This document shows positions 7,650 through 16,689 of a stretch of DNA of 64,000 bases, in pieces; the stretch's first letter is position 1; each line of letters starts with the position of its first letter. The notes below the pieces were generated by a model. The model saw only the letters and a list, made by a program, of their open reading frames with translations, made no database searches and was not told the origin of the DNA. This DNA is from Planctomyces sp. SH-PL14 (GTDB taxonomy: Bacteria; Planctomycetota; Planctomycetia; Planctomycetales; Planctomycetaceae). The translations under genes and the position numbers were made by a program. The stretch spans positions 4,296,001-4,360,000 of the forward strand of contig NZ_CP011270.1 of assembly GCF_001610835.1 (NCBI RefSeq), read 5' to 3'.

Positions 7650-9041
7650 CTACGGGGCGAGCGCGGCCTTCAGCACCGTTCCCTCAGCCGTCGGCAGCTT
7701 CACCTTGAGCAGCTCCGCCATCGTCGGCGCAACATCGATGTTCCGGATCGGGCCCAGATCCTTCGCCGGCGCCACCCCATAACCGGAGATCACGAACGTC
7801 CCATACAGATCCGGATGGTTCGGCAGATACCCATGCGTCCCCCCGGGCGCAGGACGAGGAACCACCAGGTCCTCCCCTTCAGCCGAGTCCGTGAAGCAAT
7901 ACCCCGATTCCGCCGAGAGCCAGACGTCCGGCGCATGCGGATCCTGCTCCGGCGCCGCGACGCCAAACTTCTCGAAGTCCTTGGGCTCCACGACCGCCGT
8001 CACCCCTTCCACCTTCGCCAGCACATCGCGGAGCTTGGGCAGCAGCTCCGCCTGCTTGGCGGGATCGAGGATGTAGACCATGCACCCACCCCCCTGGGCC
8101 ACGCTTTTCACCACCGGCCGGGCGTCCGGCGCGGCGTCCGCCAGCTTCTGCGTCCTGAACAGGACGTTCGGGCGGATGTCCTTCGCGATCGGCCGGAAGC
8201 CGTGGTCGCTCGTGACGATGATCGTCGTCTTGTCGGCGTGCTTCGACTTCCGGACCGATTCGACGATGTCCCGGACCCGCGTGTCCGCCTGATTGACCGC
8301 CCAGTAGGCCTCCGGCGTCTTGGGGCCGAAGGTGTGCTGCGTATGGTCGAGCTCGATCAGGTGGACGAGCAGCAGGTTGGGAGCATGGACCATCAGCACG
8401 TGGTCCGCCATGCGGCTGTAGAGCCAGTCCCGCATGACGCCGCAGACCTTGTCCTTGCACCACGCGGCGTGCGAATCGACCGGAATGCCCGCCTGCCGGA
8501 GCTCTTCCAGCCAGGAGGGAGTGCCGTACCTGGCCCAGTTGTCCTCGCCCATATCCGGCACGCTCCAGTCGAACGACTTCGCGTTCCGCGTCGCCGGCCA
8601 GAGAACCCCTGCGGTCGCCAGTCCCGCCTGATGGGCCGCATCGTAGATCGTCGGTACGCGGACGATCTCGTCCTTGTCGAACACCGGATCGACGATCAGT
8701 CCGACCGGCTTGGCGGTCTCGCGGTCGAGGAAGTTGTTCCCCAGGACGCCGTGGCGGGCCGGGTGGGCCCCGGTCACGAGCGTCGTGTGATTGGGCCAGG
8801 TGACGGTCGGGAATGAGCAGGTCATCTCATCGGACCAGGCGCCGTTCTTCGCCAGCTCGCGGATCGTCGGCATCTGGGCCCGCGGATCGTCGAAGTAGTA
8901 GCCCGCCAGTCCGTCGACGCTGATGAGCACGACGCACCGATCCCGATCCGGCTCGGTCGCGAGGAGCGTCGCGGAGGCGAGCCAGGCCAGAGAGGCGACG
9001 ACAGACAGAACCAACCGTGAAAGCGGGATCGGACGAAGCAT
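7650..9041 (-). CDS. Secreted alkaline-phosphatase-superfamily phosphodiesterase/nucleotide pyrophosphatase
   Basis: A 463-residue protein with a signal peptide (MLRPIPLSRLVLSVVASLAW, cleavage near residue 28). L-I-S-V-D-G-L gives the first metal-binding Asp and F-P-T-V-T-W-P-N-H the nucleophile Thr with its P-N-H. L-I-E-L-D-H-T-Q-H and T-S-D-H-G-F give the other metal ligands, and G-G-T-H-G-Y near the end the last histidine. This is the type I phosphodiesterase/NPP set, acting outside the cytoplasmic membrane on phosphodiester or phosphonate substrates. The start at 9041 is supported by GGAGA 8-10 bases upstream and by the signal peptide. The frame is open farther upstream, but that extension is low-complexity. 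Confidence 0.93.
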   Translation of the reverse strand: MLRPIPLSRLVLSVVASLAWLASATLLATEPDRDRCVVLISVDGLAGYYFDDPRAQMPTIRELAKNGAWSDEMTCSFPTVTWPNHTTLVTGAHPARHGVLGNNFLDRETAKPVGLIVDPVFDKDEIVRVPTIYDAAHQAGLATAGVLWPATRNAKSFDWSVPDMGEDNWARYGTPSWLEELRQAGIPVDSHAAWCKDKVCGVMRDWLYSRMADHVLMVHAPNLLLVHLIELDHTQHTFGPKTPEAYWAVNQADTRVRDIVESVRKSKHADKTTIIVTSDHGFRPIAKDIRPNVLFRTQKLADAAPDARPVVKSVAQGGGCMVYILDPAKQAELLPKLRDVLAKVEGVTAVVEPKDFEKFGVAAPEQDPHAPDVWLSAESGYCFTDSAEGEDLVVPRPAPGGTHGYLPNHPDLYGTFVISGYGVAPAKDLGPIRNIDVAPTMAELLKVKLPTAEGTVLKAALAP

Positions 9042-9370
9042 CAACGGATCTCCAGGGGAGAGGAGAGAGGCCGGCGGAGGGGGTGGGCGGAATATCCGGC
9101 GGGGACACGAGGACGGGGCCATGCTACCGGCGGCGGGACCCATCCACCAACGGCCCCGCTGTGAAGTTCCGATCAAGACCCGGTGCGGAATCGGCTTGTC
9201 TGGAGCCCCTCGTCGCCGCCGCCGCGGGAGGGAAATTGCGGGATCCGAACGGACTGCGGGCGATCCGACGGAATTCCTGTTCCGCGGCGAAATTCGGTTC
9301 ACGGAGCCCGTGGGAGGCGTCCGATCAGTCCGTCGCCCATGGAGGATGGCTCAACCCGTCAAGGGGGCGC

Positions 9371-9397
9371 TTGACAACGCCAAAACCATCCTATAAC
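9371..9397 (+). promoter_or_regulatory. Sigma70-like promoter for the hyperacidic gene
   Basis: TTGACA at 9371-9376 and TATAAC at 9392-9397 match the -35 and -10 consensus closely, but the spacer is 15 bases, shorter than the usual 17. They sit about 75 bases before the ATG at 9473. The 329 bases between the divergent phosphodiesterase start and this site hold nothing else that I can support. Confidence 0.45.
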
Positions 9398-9472
9398 CAA
9401 CGCGGCACCTGTTTGTTTTTGAAATGAGGCGGCAAAGGGCCGTTTCGAAGCGTGCCAGTCGAGGTTCACACG

Positions 9473-9826
9473 ATGCTGACCAAGAGCAAGACGACTTGGG
9501 ATTCTCTCACCGCGGACGAAACGGAGTTCCGCCTGGCGGGTGAGACCTCGCTGGACGTCGTTATGGCGGACGCGGAGGAAGAGTTCGCGGAAGACGAAGA
9601 ATTTGGCGACGAAGAAGACGACGACTTCGAGGACGAAGAAGACGACTTCGAGGATGAGGAAGAGGACTTCGAGGAAGAAGAACTCGAAGAGGAAGAGTTC
9701 GACGACGAGGAAGAATTCGAGGACGAAGAGTTCGACGACGAAGACGATGACTTCGACGACGACGATGATGAAGAGTTCGACGACGAAGGGGACGAAGGCT
9801 TCGAAGGGGGCGGCGACGACATGTGA
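9473..9826 (+). CDS. Hyperacidic low-complexity protein
   Basis: A 117-residue protein. The first 30 residues (MLTKSKTTWDSLTADETEF) are ordinary. From about residue 35 to the end it consists almost only of Glu, Asp and Phe in repeats such as DEEDDDFEDEEDDFEDEEE, ending G-G-G-D-D-M. The ATG at 9473 has GAGG eight bases upstream, and a GTG at 9452 is a less likely start. It is expressed alone, with its own promoter candidate and a strong terminator. Such proteins occur in planctomycetes without assigned function. Charge mimicry of nucleic acid, cation buffering or chaperoning are possible, none shown here. The gene is real by signals and not just repeat-derived, because the phase is held throughout. 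Confidence 0.8.
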   Translation: MLTKSKTTWDSLTADETEFRLAGETSLDVVMADAEEEFAEDEEFGDEEDDDFEDEEDDFEDEEEDFEEEELEEEEFDDEEEFEDEEFDDEDDDFDDDDDEEFDDEGDEGFEGGGDDM

Positions 9827-9866
9827 TCCCGCGTCCCGCGCGGACGGGAATCACTCGCGTATACGA

Positions 9867-9908
9867 AGAGAGGCACCGAACGACGCCGTTCGGTGCCTCT
9901 CTCTTTTT
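9867..9908 (+). terminator. Rho-independent terminator
   Basis: GAGAGGCACCGAACG and its complement CGTTCGGTGCCTCTC form a stem of about 15 bp around a four-base loop, followed by CTTTTTT. It directly follows the hyperacidic gene and separates it from the convergent symporter gene. Confidence 0.93.
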
Positions 9909-9970
9909 TGCGACAGGGATCGACGCGGCGTGCTCAAGCGGCGTCGACCCGCAGTTCGGATGGAGCGTGC

Positions 9971-12043
9971 CTAAGCTGCCGACGGATCGCGGCGGCTGTC
10001 CCACCCCCGCGTCAGGAGCGAGACGACGATCAGCGTCAGGAAGCCGAGCGGGATCGTGACGATCCCCGGCTGGCTGAACGGGACCGGGGCGTCGGCGGGA
10101 TTGAGCTTGTAGATCTCCTTGTAGGTGTCGGCACTGAGCAGGATCCAGGCGAGCGAACTCGTCATCCCGACCGTCACCGCGGCGATCACTCCCTGCCGCG
10201 TCACTCCCTTCCAGAACAGCAACATCACGAGCGACGGCAGGTTCGCCGAGGCCGCCACGCTGAACGCCCAGCCGACGAGGTAGGTGACGTTCATCTTCAT
10301 GAAGACGATCCCCAGGACGATCGCCACCGCGCCGACGACCACGGACGCCAGCTTCGCCAGGCGGACCTTCTCCGAATCGTCGAGCTCGATGCGGAAGACG
10401 TGCCCCACCAGGTCGTGCGTGACGGCCCCCGCCGCCGCCAGGATCAGGCCGCTCACGGTCCCCAGGACCGTTGTGAAGGCGATGCCGGAGATCGTCGCGA
10501 ACAGCCACTGGCTCATGCTGCGGGCCAGGAGCGGCGCCGCCATGTTCGAGTTCGTCACGTCGAGCGCGCCGCTGGTCATCGCCCCCAGCCCCAGATAGAG
10601 CGTCAGGACGTAGAACGCTCCGATGCTGGCGATCCCGACAATCGTGCTCTTGCGGGCCGCGGCGGCATCCTTGACCGTGTAGTAGCGGATCAGGATGTGC
10701 GGCAGCGATGCGGTGCCGCAGAACAGGGCCAGCATGAGCGACAGGAAGTTGATCTTGTCCTTCAGGTACGGACTGCGGATCCCCTTGAACGCCGCCGTCT
10801 CGCCGGGGCGAAGAATTTCGTTCCCCGGCGTCGGTTTCTGGGTGAAGACCGTCACGGCGCTGCCGTCCGCCTGCTTGATGGCGACCGGATCCTCCCGCCA
10901 CAGGACAACCTCGCTCTGCTGCAGCGTCGCCAGGTAGCCCGTCGGAGAGAGAGGCCCGGTCTTCGTCGCCCCCTCCGGCAGGCGGCTGATATGCCCGACC
11001 GGATGCAGCTCCGGCTCTCCGGCCTTGGTCCCCTTCGGCTGTCCGTTGACCAGCGTCTTCCCGTCCGCCGTCTTGGTCACGGTCTGCGCCTCGCGGAGCG
11101 TGACCGCCCCCTCCGGATTCTCGCTGATCGACCAGACGATGGTCTCGCCCTTGTCATCCCGCGTCCGGACATAGGGCCGGTCCTTCCACCCGTCCCCCTC
11201 CGGCGGAACCACGACCGGCATGAGGACCTGCGGCTCCGTGCCGCCCGCGTCCGGCGACGGCGGGTTCCGGAGGAGTCGGCCGGGTGCCGTCGGCCGGTCC
11301 TCGGCCCGCGATCCGGGATCGTTCGTCCCGTTCGAGCGCCATCCCGGCAGGACCCGGTCGAGCCGGTCCTTCGCGATCGGCCCGTAGGAGAGGAACTCGT
11401 GGCCGTCGTTCCCGCCGGACCGCGTCTCGAGTCCGCCGTTCAGGATCATCACGGTCAGGATCAGGCTGAAGAAGACGAGCAGCGACCCCTTGAGGAACTG
11501 GACCCACGTCGTCGAGACCATCCCGGCGGTGACGACGATCAGGATCACGACCGTCCCGACGAGCACGACGCCGACCCACGGAGCGAACCCGAACAGCGGC
11601 TGGATCAGGACCCCCGCGCCGACCATCTGGGGGATGAGGTAAAACAGACTCACGACCAGCGTGCTGATGCCGGCCGCCAGCTTGATTCCCCGCGAATGGA
11701 ACTTCGCGTCGAGGGCGTCGGCGAACGTGAACTTTCCGAGGGCCTTCATCGGCTCGGCGATCACAAACAGGGCCACGATCCATCCGGCGAGATAGCCGAT
11801 CGAGTACAGGAACCCGTCGTAACCGTAGAAGGCGATCATCCCGCAGATCCCGAGGAACGACGCCGCCGAGAGATAGTCTCCGGCGAACGCGATTCCGTTC
11901 ACGAACCACGGGATCTGCCCGTGGGCGGCGAAGTATCCCTGGGCCGACTTTGCCTTCCCCCCCAGGTAGAAGCTGAGTCCCAGCGTGAAGGCCACGAAGA
12001 GGCCGAAGATGGCGACGGCGACGAAGCTCGGTTCGTAGATCAT
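9971..12043 (-). CDS. actP: Sodium/solute symporter, ActP-like, with a long soluble insertion
   Basis: A 690-residue protein of the SSS family. The first 190 residues show typical helices, with G-D-Y-L-S-A-A-S-F-L-G near residue 55 (the sodium-site region) and M-V-G-A-G-V-L-I near residue 140. The helices resume at about residue 410 (L-F-C-G-T-A-S-L-P-H-I-L-I-R-Y-Y-T-V). Between them is a soluble stretch of roughly 200 residues that ordinary ActP proteins, about 550 residues long, lack. Family members import acetate or related monocarboxylates. The upstream DUF485 gene and this order are classical for yjcH-actP. Substrate is inferred from context. Confidence 0.87.
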   Translation of the reverse strand: MIYEPSFVAVAIFGLFVAFTLGLSFYLGGKAKSAQGYFAAHGQIPWFVNGIAFAGDYLSAASFLGICGMIAFYGYDGFLYSIGYLAGWIVALFVIAEPMKALGKFTFADALDAKFHSRGIKLAAGISTLVVSLFYLIPQMVGAGVLIQPLFGFAPWVGVVLVGTVVILIVVTAGMVSTTWVQFLKGSLLVFFSLILTVMILNGGLETRSGGNDGHEFLSYGPIAKDRLDRVLPGWRSNGTNDPGSRAEDRPTAPGRLLRNPPSPDAGGTEPQVLMPVVVPPEGDGWKDRPYVRTRDDKGETIVWSISENPEGAVTLREAQTVTKTADGKTLVNGQPKGTKAGEPELHPVGHISRLPEGATKTGPLSPTGYLATLQQSEVVLWREDPVAIKQADGSAVTVFTQKPTPGNEILRPGETAAFKGIRSPYLKDKINFLSLMLALFCGTASLPHILIRYYTVKDAAAARKSTIVGIASIGAFYVLTLYLGLGAMTSGALDVTNSNMAAPLLARSMSQWLFATISGIAFTTVLGTVSGLILAAAGAVTHDLVGHVFRIELDDSEKVRLAKLASVVVGAVAIVLGIVFMKMNVTYLVGWAFSVAASANLPSLVMLLFWKGVTRQGVIAAVTVGMTSSLAWILLSADTYKEIYKLNPADAPVPFSQPGIVTIPLGFLTLIVVSLLTRGWDSRRDPSAA

Positions 12044-12117
12044 AGAGAAGGACCAGGGTCCAGGGACGAGGGCCTGGAGGAGAGAGGCGAAGGGCGATGC
12101 CGAAGGAGAACGCGGCG

Positions 12118-12351
12118 TCAGGTCGTGGGGCCGGTCCGGGGGGGCTCATCGGCGGCGAGCGCGCCGTAGAGCAGCGACATGACGAGCGCGGCGATGATGA
12201 GGCCGAAGCCGTAGAGGATCGCCAGGTTGATCCCGCCGACGGGGGTCCACTCCATCGTTTTCGGCGAGAAGGCGTTCAGGAACACGAAGCCGCCGTACAG
12301 GGCGAGATAGATGACGAACAGCACCAGACCCAGCCGCGCATTCCGGGACAT
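12118..12351 (-). CDS. DUF485 (YjcH-like) small membrane protein
   Basis: A 77-residue protein starting MSRNARLGLVLFVIYLALYGG with two hydrophobic segments (residues 8-28 and 45-68) and the family pattern Y-G-G-F-V-F-L-N-A-F and G-G-I-N-L-A-I-L-Y-G-F-G-L-I. It lies 74 bases upstream of the ActP-like gene in the same direction, the arrangement known from acetate permease operons, where its role is unclear. The start at 12351 gives the family length. The longer frame upstream has no support. Confidence 0.88.
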   Translation of the reverse strand: MSRNARLGLVLFVIYLALYGGFVFLNAFSPKTMEWTPVGGINLAILYGFGLIIAALVMSLLYGALAADEPPRTGPTT

Positions 12352-12576
12352 GGAGACCTCGAGGAGCCAAGAAGAGAAAGGACGGCGGGCATTCTGAGGG
12401 AGCGAAGGACGCCACGCCACGCCGCCGGAGCAAAGTTTTCGACCGGGTACGGCTTCGAACCCGGTCGTGCGGTTCGCCCCCGGGAGGGCGAGGCTCCCGC
12501 CGAGCCGCAACCCGCCGACCGCGTCCCCTTCGGACCACCCCAGGCGAACTCCCCGCGCGGCAACTCTTCCGCCGCC

Positions 12577-13290
12577 TCAGCCGTTCTGCTTCGGGGGCTC
12601 GGCAGCCGGAGGCTCAGCCGCCGGAGCCTTGAGCGCCCCCTCCTGGCCCCGAATCATTCGAACGATATTGGAGCGATGGCGGAGGATGATGAGGGCTGGG
12701 ATGGCGAGGCTGAAGACGCCGAGGCTCCAGTGCTCGGAGGAGAACATGTTCGAGCCGGTGCGGATCCACTCGACGGTCGGAAACGTGAGGGCGGCGACGA
12801 GCGAGCCCATCGAGGAGACGCGCGTCACGGCGAACATCAGGAGATACGCGGCCAGGGCGAAGAGGCTGCTGATCGGTGACAGCACGAGCGCCACCCCCAG
12901 ACCGGTCGCCACTCCCTTTCCGCCGCGGAACCCGAGCCAGACCGGAAACATGTGCCCCAGGATGGCGAAGATGCCGGTCACCACCTGGACGTGGATCGAG
13001 TTCGGCGAGTCGCGGGTCAGGACGCGGGCGGCGAGGACGGGAAGGAGCCCCTTCAGCGCATCGAGAACGAGAGCGACAATCCCCCACTTCCAGCCGAGAA
13101 CGCGGGCGGCGTTCGTGGCGCCGATGTTTCCGCTGCCGTGCTGACGGATATCGACCCCTTTGGCGAAGCCGAGCAGGAGTCCCACCGGGATCGCCCCCAG
13201 GAAGTGACCGAGAATGGGACACAGCCACATCGCGATGGTGGTCGTGGCGCCGGCGGGGAGGGAATCGGCGAGGAGCGGGGGGACAGTCAT
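12577..13290 (-). CDS. plsY: Glycerol-3-phosphate acyltransferase PlsY
   Basis: A 237-residue integral membrane protein with at least five hydrophobic helices. [16 protein letters not shown] and [13 protein letters not shown] are the three conserved cytoplasmic motifs of PlsY, which transfers the acyl chain from acyl-phosphate to glycerol-3-phosphate in the first step of phospholipid synthesis. The start at 13290 (MTVPPLLAD) is the closest before the first helix. The C-terminus carries an extra Pro/Ala-rich tail ([16 protein letters not shown]). It lies upstream of the DUF485/ActP genes in the same direction, with a 225-base gap. Confidence 0.95.
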   Translation of the reverse strand: MTVPPLLADSLPAGATTTIAMWLCPILGHFLGAIPVGLLLGFAKGVDIRQHGSGNIGATNAARVLGWKWGIVALVLDALKGLLPVLAARVLTRDSPNSIHVQVVTGIFAILGHMFPVWLGFRGGKGVATGLGVALVLSPISSLFALAAYLLMFAVTRVSSMGSLVAALTFPTVEWIRTGSNMFSSEHWSLGVFSLAIPALIILRHRSNIVRMIRGQEGALKAPAAEPPAAEPPKQNG

Positions 13291-13512
13291 GCGGCGCAGG
13301 CGATTCGCTGGCAAGAAGGGAGGGGGCTCGCCGGGACAATACCCAAACCGGTCACTCCCAGCCACCGGCGTCCCGGGACCCGCACGTCGATCCGGGCGGG
13401 CGAGGCTCCGGCGAGTCGCAACCGGCAGCTCTCGTGGCCGATCAATCCTCGCTACCGCGCAGGGAACGGCTGTGCCGGGTCCCTCTCTCCTCTTCTCTGC
13501 GTCCTCCGCGCC

Positions 13513-13553
13513 CTCTGTGTTTCAAAACTCTTCCGGAGGAAGGAAACACAGAG
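13513..13553. repeat. Imperfect palindrome in the gap before the DUF1559 genes
   Basis: CTCTGTGTTTC at 13513-13523 and GAAACACAGAG at 13543-13553 are perfect arms around a loop that itself can pair (CTTCC/GGAAG). Short CTCTGTG-type repeats of this kind are common between genes of environmental bacteria. The rest of the 539-base gap 13291-13829 holds only the duplicated upstream segment described with the DUF1559 genes. Confidence 0.6.
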
Positions 13554-13730
13554 GCACAGAGATCACAGAGGAGGGCAGGCGATCCCGCGCACCGATTGGG
13601 GGTTGCGCAAACGCGTTCCCTATCCGCCACCTCGACCTTCCGCCTTAAGCCTTCCCTGGAATTCTTCCCACGATCACCGCCGGCAATCCGTACGCTTTCG
13701 CGGCAGGAATCCCCACGGGTATCCTCACCG

Positions 13731-13829
13731 GCGAGTCCTGGTCCCACTCGCCGCTTCGGGCAGCCTGTTCAGGTGACGAACGTCGGAACGCGACCGGTTC
13801 CGGTGTCGACGCCGCACGCGAGACAGCTC
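13731..13829 (+). repeat. Duplicated upstream segment, first copy
   Basis: About 100 bases (CGAGTCCTGGTCCCACTCGC through GCGAGACAGCTC) recur almost unchanged at 16590-16689, each directly before a DUF1559 gene. It shows that the gene was duplicated together with its promoter region. GTTCAGGTGACGAACG and GACCGGTTCC are the most conserved parts. Confidence 0.85.
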
Positions 13830-16430
13830 ATGCGCTCTCTTTCGGTCCGCTCCGCCGCACTGGCCTGCGCGCTCGTCCTGATCGGCTGCGATCAGACCGC
13901 TCCCAACGCCCCACCGGCTCCCGCGGCTCCTCCTGCCCCCCCGGCCACGGTCACGGCCGCGCCCGTTCCGATGCCGACCCCTCCGGTGACCGGCACCCCC
14001 TCTGCGGTCCCCATGCCGAGCCCGCCGGGCGAAGCGTCGCCCCCTGCGGTCCCGCTGCCGGACCCGAAGCCGATGTCGGATGCGAAACCGGCGGCGGAGC
14101 CCAAGTCCGCCGCGACCGCGTCACCCGCCAGAGAACCGGCGGCCTTGCCCGCCTCTCCCCCGGTCGCCACGACGCCAGTCAAAGCGGTCGCCGCTCCCGG
14201 CGCGACGCAGGTCGTCGCCCAGGCCGATCCACCTGCCCCGCGGCGTGAACTCCCCGTCCCGGATCTGGCGGCCCTTCCTGAAGTCCGGCTGATCGGCAAC
14301 GACGCCGTCCTCGTCTCGGTCCTGCACATCGATCGCATCCGCAAGTGGCCGGTCATCGACGTTATGCGGAAGGCGGGCGCCTTGAAAGAACCCGAGCGGG
14401 AGATGCAGCAGTTCGGCCTGACCCTGGACGACTTCGTGCGGGCCACGGTTGTCGTCGATCAGGAACTGGTGAACCTGATCGCCAAGCAGGCGGGGCTGGC
14501 GGTCCGGCTCGAGGAAGGAGCGGCCGCCGTCCAGCAGGTCGGAGAACTCCGCAATAACCTCAAGCAGATCGGACTGAGCTTTCACAACTACCACGATGTC
14601 TTCGGAAAGCTGCCGCGATCCGATGGAGACGGCGAAGGGCAGAAGACGGGACTGAGCTGGAGGGTTCACATCCTCCCCTTCCTGGACCAGGCGGCGCTCT
14701 ACAACCAGTTTCACCTGGACGAAGCCTGGGACAGCGAGCACAACAAGGCGCTGATCGAGAGGATGCCGAAGGTCTACCAGTCCCCCGGCGTGGACGAGCC
14801 GGGCAAGACCTCCGTGCACGTCTTCACGGGGAAGGGAACGCCGTTCGACGGCGACACGGGAAAGGGCTTCCGGGACTTCACCGACGGACTATCCAACACC
14901 CTGTTCGCGGTCCTGGCCGGCCCGGACACGGCCGAGATCTGGACGAAGCCCGGTGGACTCCCTTTCGACTCCGACAAGGCGGAGAAGAACAAGGGGGCGC
15001 TGGGCAAGCTCCCCGCGGGGGAGATCCAGGCCCTGTTTGCCGACGGCGCCTGCCGGCCGCTCCCGGTCGGGATCGATCCCCAGACCCTGACCAACATGAT
15101 CCAGATGAACGACGGGAATGTCGTGGATCTCCCCGAGGCTGGGATGGGAAGCTTGCGGCATGAGCCGATGCCGACCCTGGTCGTGAGCTTCGGGAAGAAC
15201 CTGGACCGGGCCCTGATCGCCAAGGCGGCGCCGAGCCAGGTCGATGTCGACGGGGAGACGCTCTACGTCGGCCCCGGAGTTTCGGTGTGGATTGCCGACG
15301 ACAGGACCGCCGTGGCAGGGATGCAGAAGACCGTCGAGCGGCTGATCCGCAACCGGAAGGCCAGACCGGAGGCTCCGCCGATCGCGGTCCGGCTGGTCGA
15401 TCTCGGGGCGGACGCCTCGCTGGCGGTCGATATCCGCTCCCAGTCGGCCCTCCTGGAGCAGGTCGCGGCGACGAACCCGCTGCTGGGGATCGTGACGCAG
15501 ATCGAGTCCCTCCTGCTCAACGCGAATGTCACGAAGCCGGCAGGGGAGACCTTGCTGGAACTGGTGGCGACGACCTCCGACGACGAGTCCGCCAAGACGC
15601 TGTCGCAGATCGTGACCCCCGCGCTGAAGGCGGCCAAGCAGCAATACCGTCAGCTTCCCATTCCCCCCCAGACGACCCCCGAGGCCCAGTCGGGGAAAGC
15701 GCTGGCGGACAAGGTCGTGAGTTCGGCCGCGGTGACGCAGGAGAAGACGCAGGTGGCGCTCCGGATCCCGGTCCCCGAAGGCTTCGAGACCCTGCCGGAT
15801 CTGCTGAAGCCGGCCGTGGCGGAGGCGCAGGCCGCGGCGGAACGGTCCCAGCGGCGGAACAATATCAAGATGCTGGGGATCGCCTTCCACAGCTTCCACG
15901 AAGTCCACAACATGTTTCCGGGGGCCGGCCGCGGGGCGGAGAAGGGCGGGGCGCTCAGCTGGCGGGTCCACCTGCTGCCGTACATCGACGAGGCGGCCCT
16001 GTACAACCAGTTCCACCTCGACGAGCCGTGGGACAGCCCGCACAACAAGACGCTGATCGAGAAGATGCCGGCGCTCTTCCAGGTCAAGGGGATCGACAAG
16101 CCGGGGATGACGTCGCTGCACGTCTTCACCGGCAAGGGAGCGCCCTTTGCGGACGATCGCACTCCGGCGATTCGCGACTACACGGACGGGACGTCGAACA
16201 CCGCTCTGGTGGTTGAAGCGGCTCCCGACACCGCCCAGATCTGGACGAAACCGGGCGGGCTCGACTTCGATCCCAAGAAGCCGCTGGAAGCGCTCGGCAA
16301 GCTGCCCGAGGACTTTTTCCTGATGCTCCTCACGGACGGGTCGGTGCGGACGGTCTCCAGGAACATCGATCAGCAGACCCTGCGACGGCTCATCGAGTTC
16401 CAGGACGGCGAACCGCTCAGCGACTTCTGA
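13830..16430 (+). CDS. Two-domain DUF1559-type lipoprotein, paralogue 1
   Basis: An 866-residue protein. [20 protein letters not shown] ends in a lipobox (L-I-G-C), so it is a likely lipoprotein. A Pro/Ala-rich linker follows to about residue 130. Two halves each contain the DUF1559 core: [14 protein letters not shown] near residue 245 and [14 protein letters not shown] near residue 680, each followed by L-S-W-R-V-H-x-[10 protein letters not shown]-x-W-D-S and I-W-T-K-P-G-G. The prepilin-like N-terminus of ordinary DUF1559 proteins is missing. These proteins are abundant in planctomycetes and their function is unknown. The ATG at 13830 is shared with the paralogue downstream. Confidence 0.9.
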   Translation: MRSLSVRSAALACALVLIGCDQTAPNAPPAPAAPPAPPATVTAAPVPMPTPPVTGTPSAVPMPSPPGEASPPAVPLPDPKPMSDAKPAAEPKSAATASPAREPAALPASPPVATTPVKAVAAPGATQVVAQADPPAPRRELPVPDLAALPEVRLIGNDAVLVSVLHIDRIRKWPVIDVMRKAGALKEPEREMQQFGLTLDDFVRATVVVDQELVNLIAKQAGLAVRLEEGAAAVQQVGELRNNLKQIGLSFHNYHDVFGKLPRSDGDGEGQKTGLSWRVHILPFLDQAALYNQFHLDEAWDSEHNKALIERMPKVYQSPGVDEPGKTSVHVFTGKGTPFDGDTGKGFRDFTDGLSNTLFAVLAGPDTAEIWTKPGGLPFDSDKAEKNKGALGKLPAGEIQALFADGACRPLPVGIDPQTLTNMIQMNDGNVVDLPEAGMGSLRHEPMPTLVVSFGKNLDRALIAKAAPSQVDVDGETLYVGPGVSVWIADDRTAVAGMQKTVERLIRNRKARPEAPPIAVRLVDLGADASLAVDIRSQSALLEQVAATNPLLGIVTQIESLLLNANVTKPAGETLLELVATTSDDESAKTLSQIVTPALKAAKQQYRQLPIPPQTTPEAQSGKALADKVVSSAAVTQEKTQVALRIPVPEGFETLPDLLKPAVAEAQAAAERSQRRNNIKMLGIAFHSFHEVHNMFPGAGRGAEKGGALSWRVHLLPYIDEAALYNQFHLDEPWDSPHNKTLIEKMPALFQVKGIDKPGMTSLHVFTGKGAPFADDRTPAIRDYTDGTSNTALVVEAAPDTAQIWTKPGGLDFDPKKPLEALGKLPEDFFLMLLTDGSVRTVSRNIDQQTLRRLIEFQDGEPLSDF

Positions 16431-16589
16431 CCCCGGCTCGCTGCACGAGAACCCCGCGCGGCGAGTGTCGTAGGGAGAACGAACGCCCCGACCGGATCGG
16501 AAACGGTCCCTGGAAGGGATCGGCGACGCGGCCGGGGCCTCCACTCCGGCACGCTGTCGCGACGGGAATCGATGCGGTTATTCTAACGG

Positions 16590-16689
16590 ACGAGTCCTGG
16601 TCCCACTCGCCGCTTCGGCCAGCCTGTTCAGGTGACGAACGTCTGGAACGTGACCGGTTCCGACGTCGACGCCGTACGCGAGACAGCTC
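16590..16689 (+). repeat. Duplicated upstream segment, second copy
   Basis: Second copy of the approximately 100-base segment at 13731-13829, ending directly at the ATG of the second DUF1559 gene. It differs from the first by a few substitutions and single-base indels. Confidence 0.85.
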
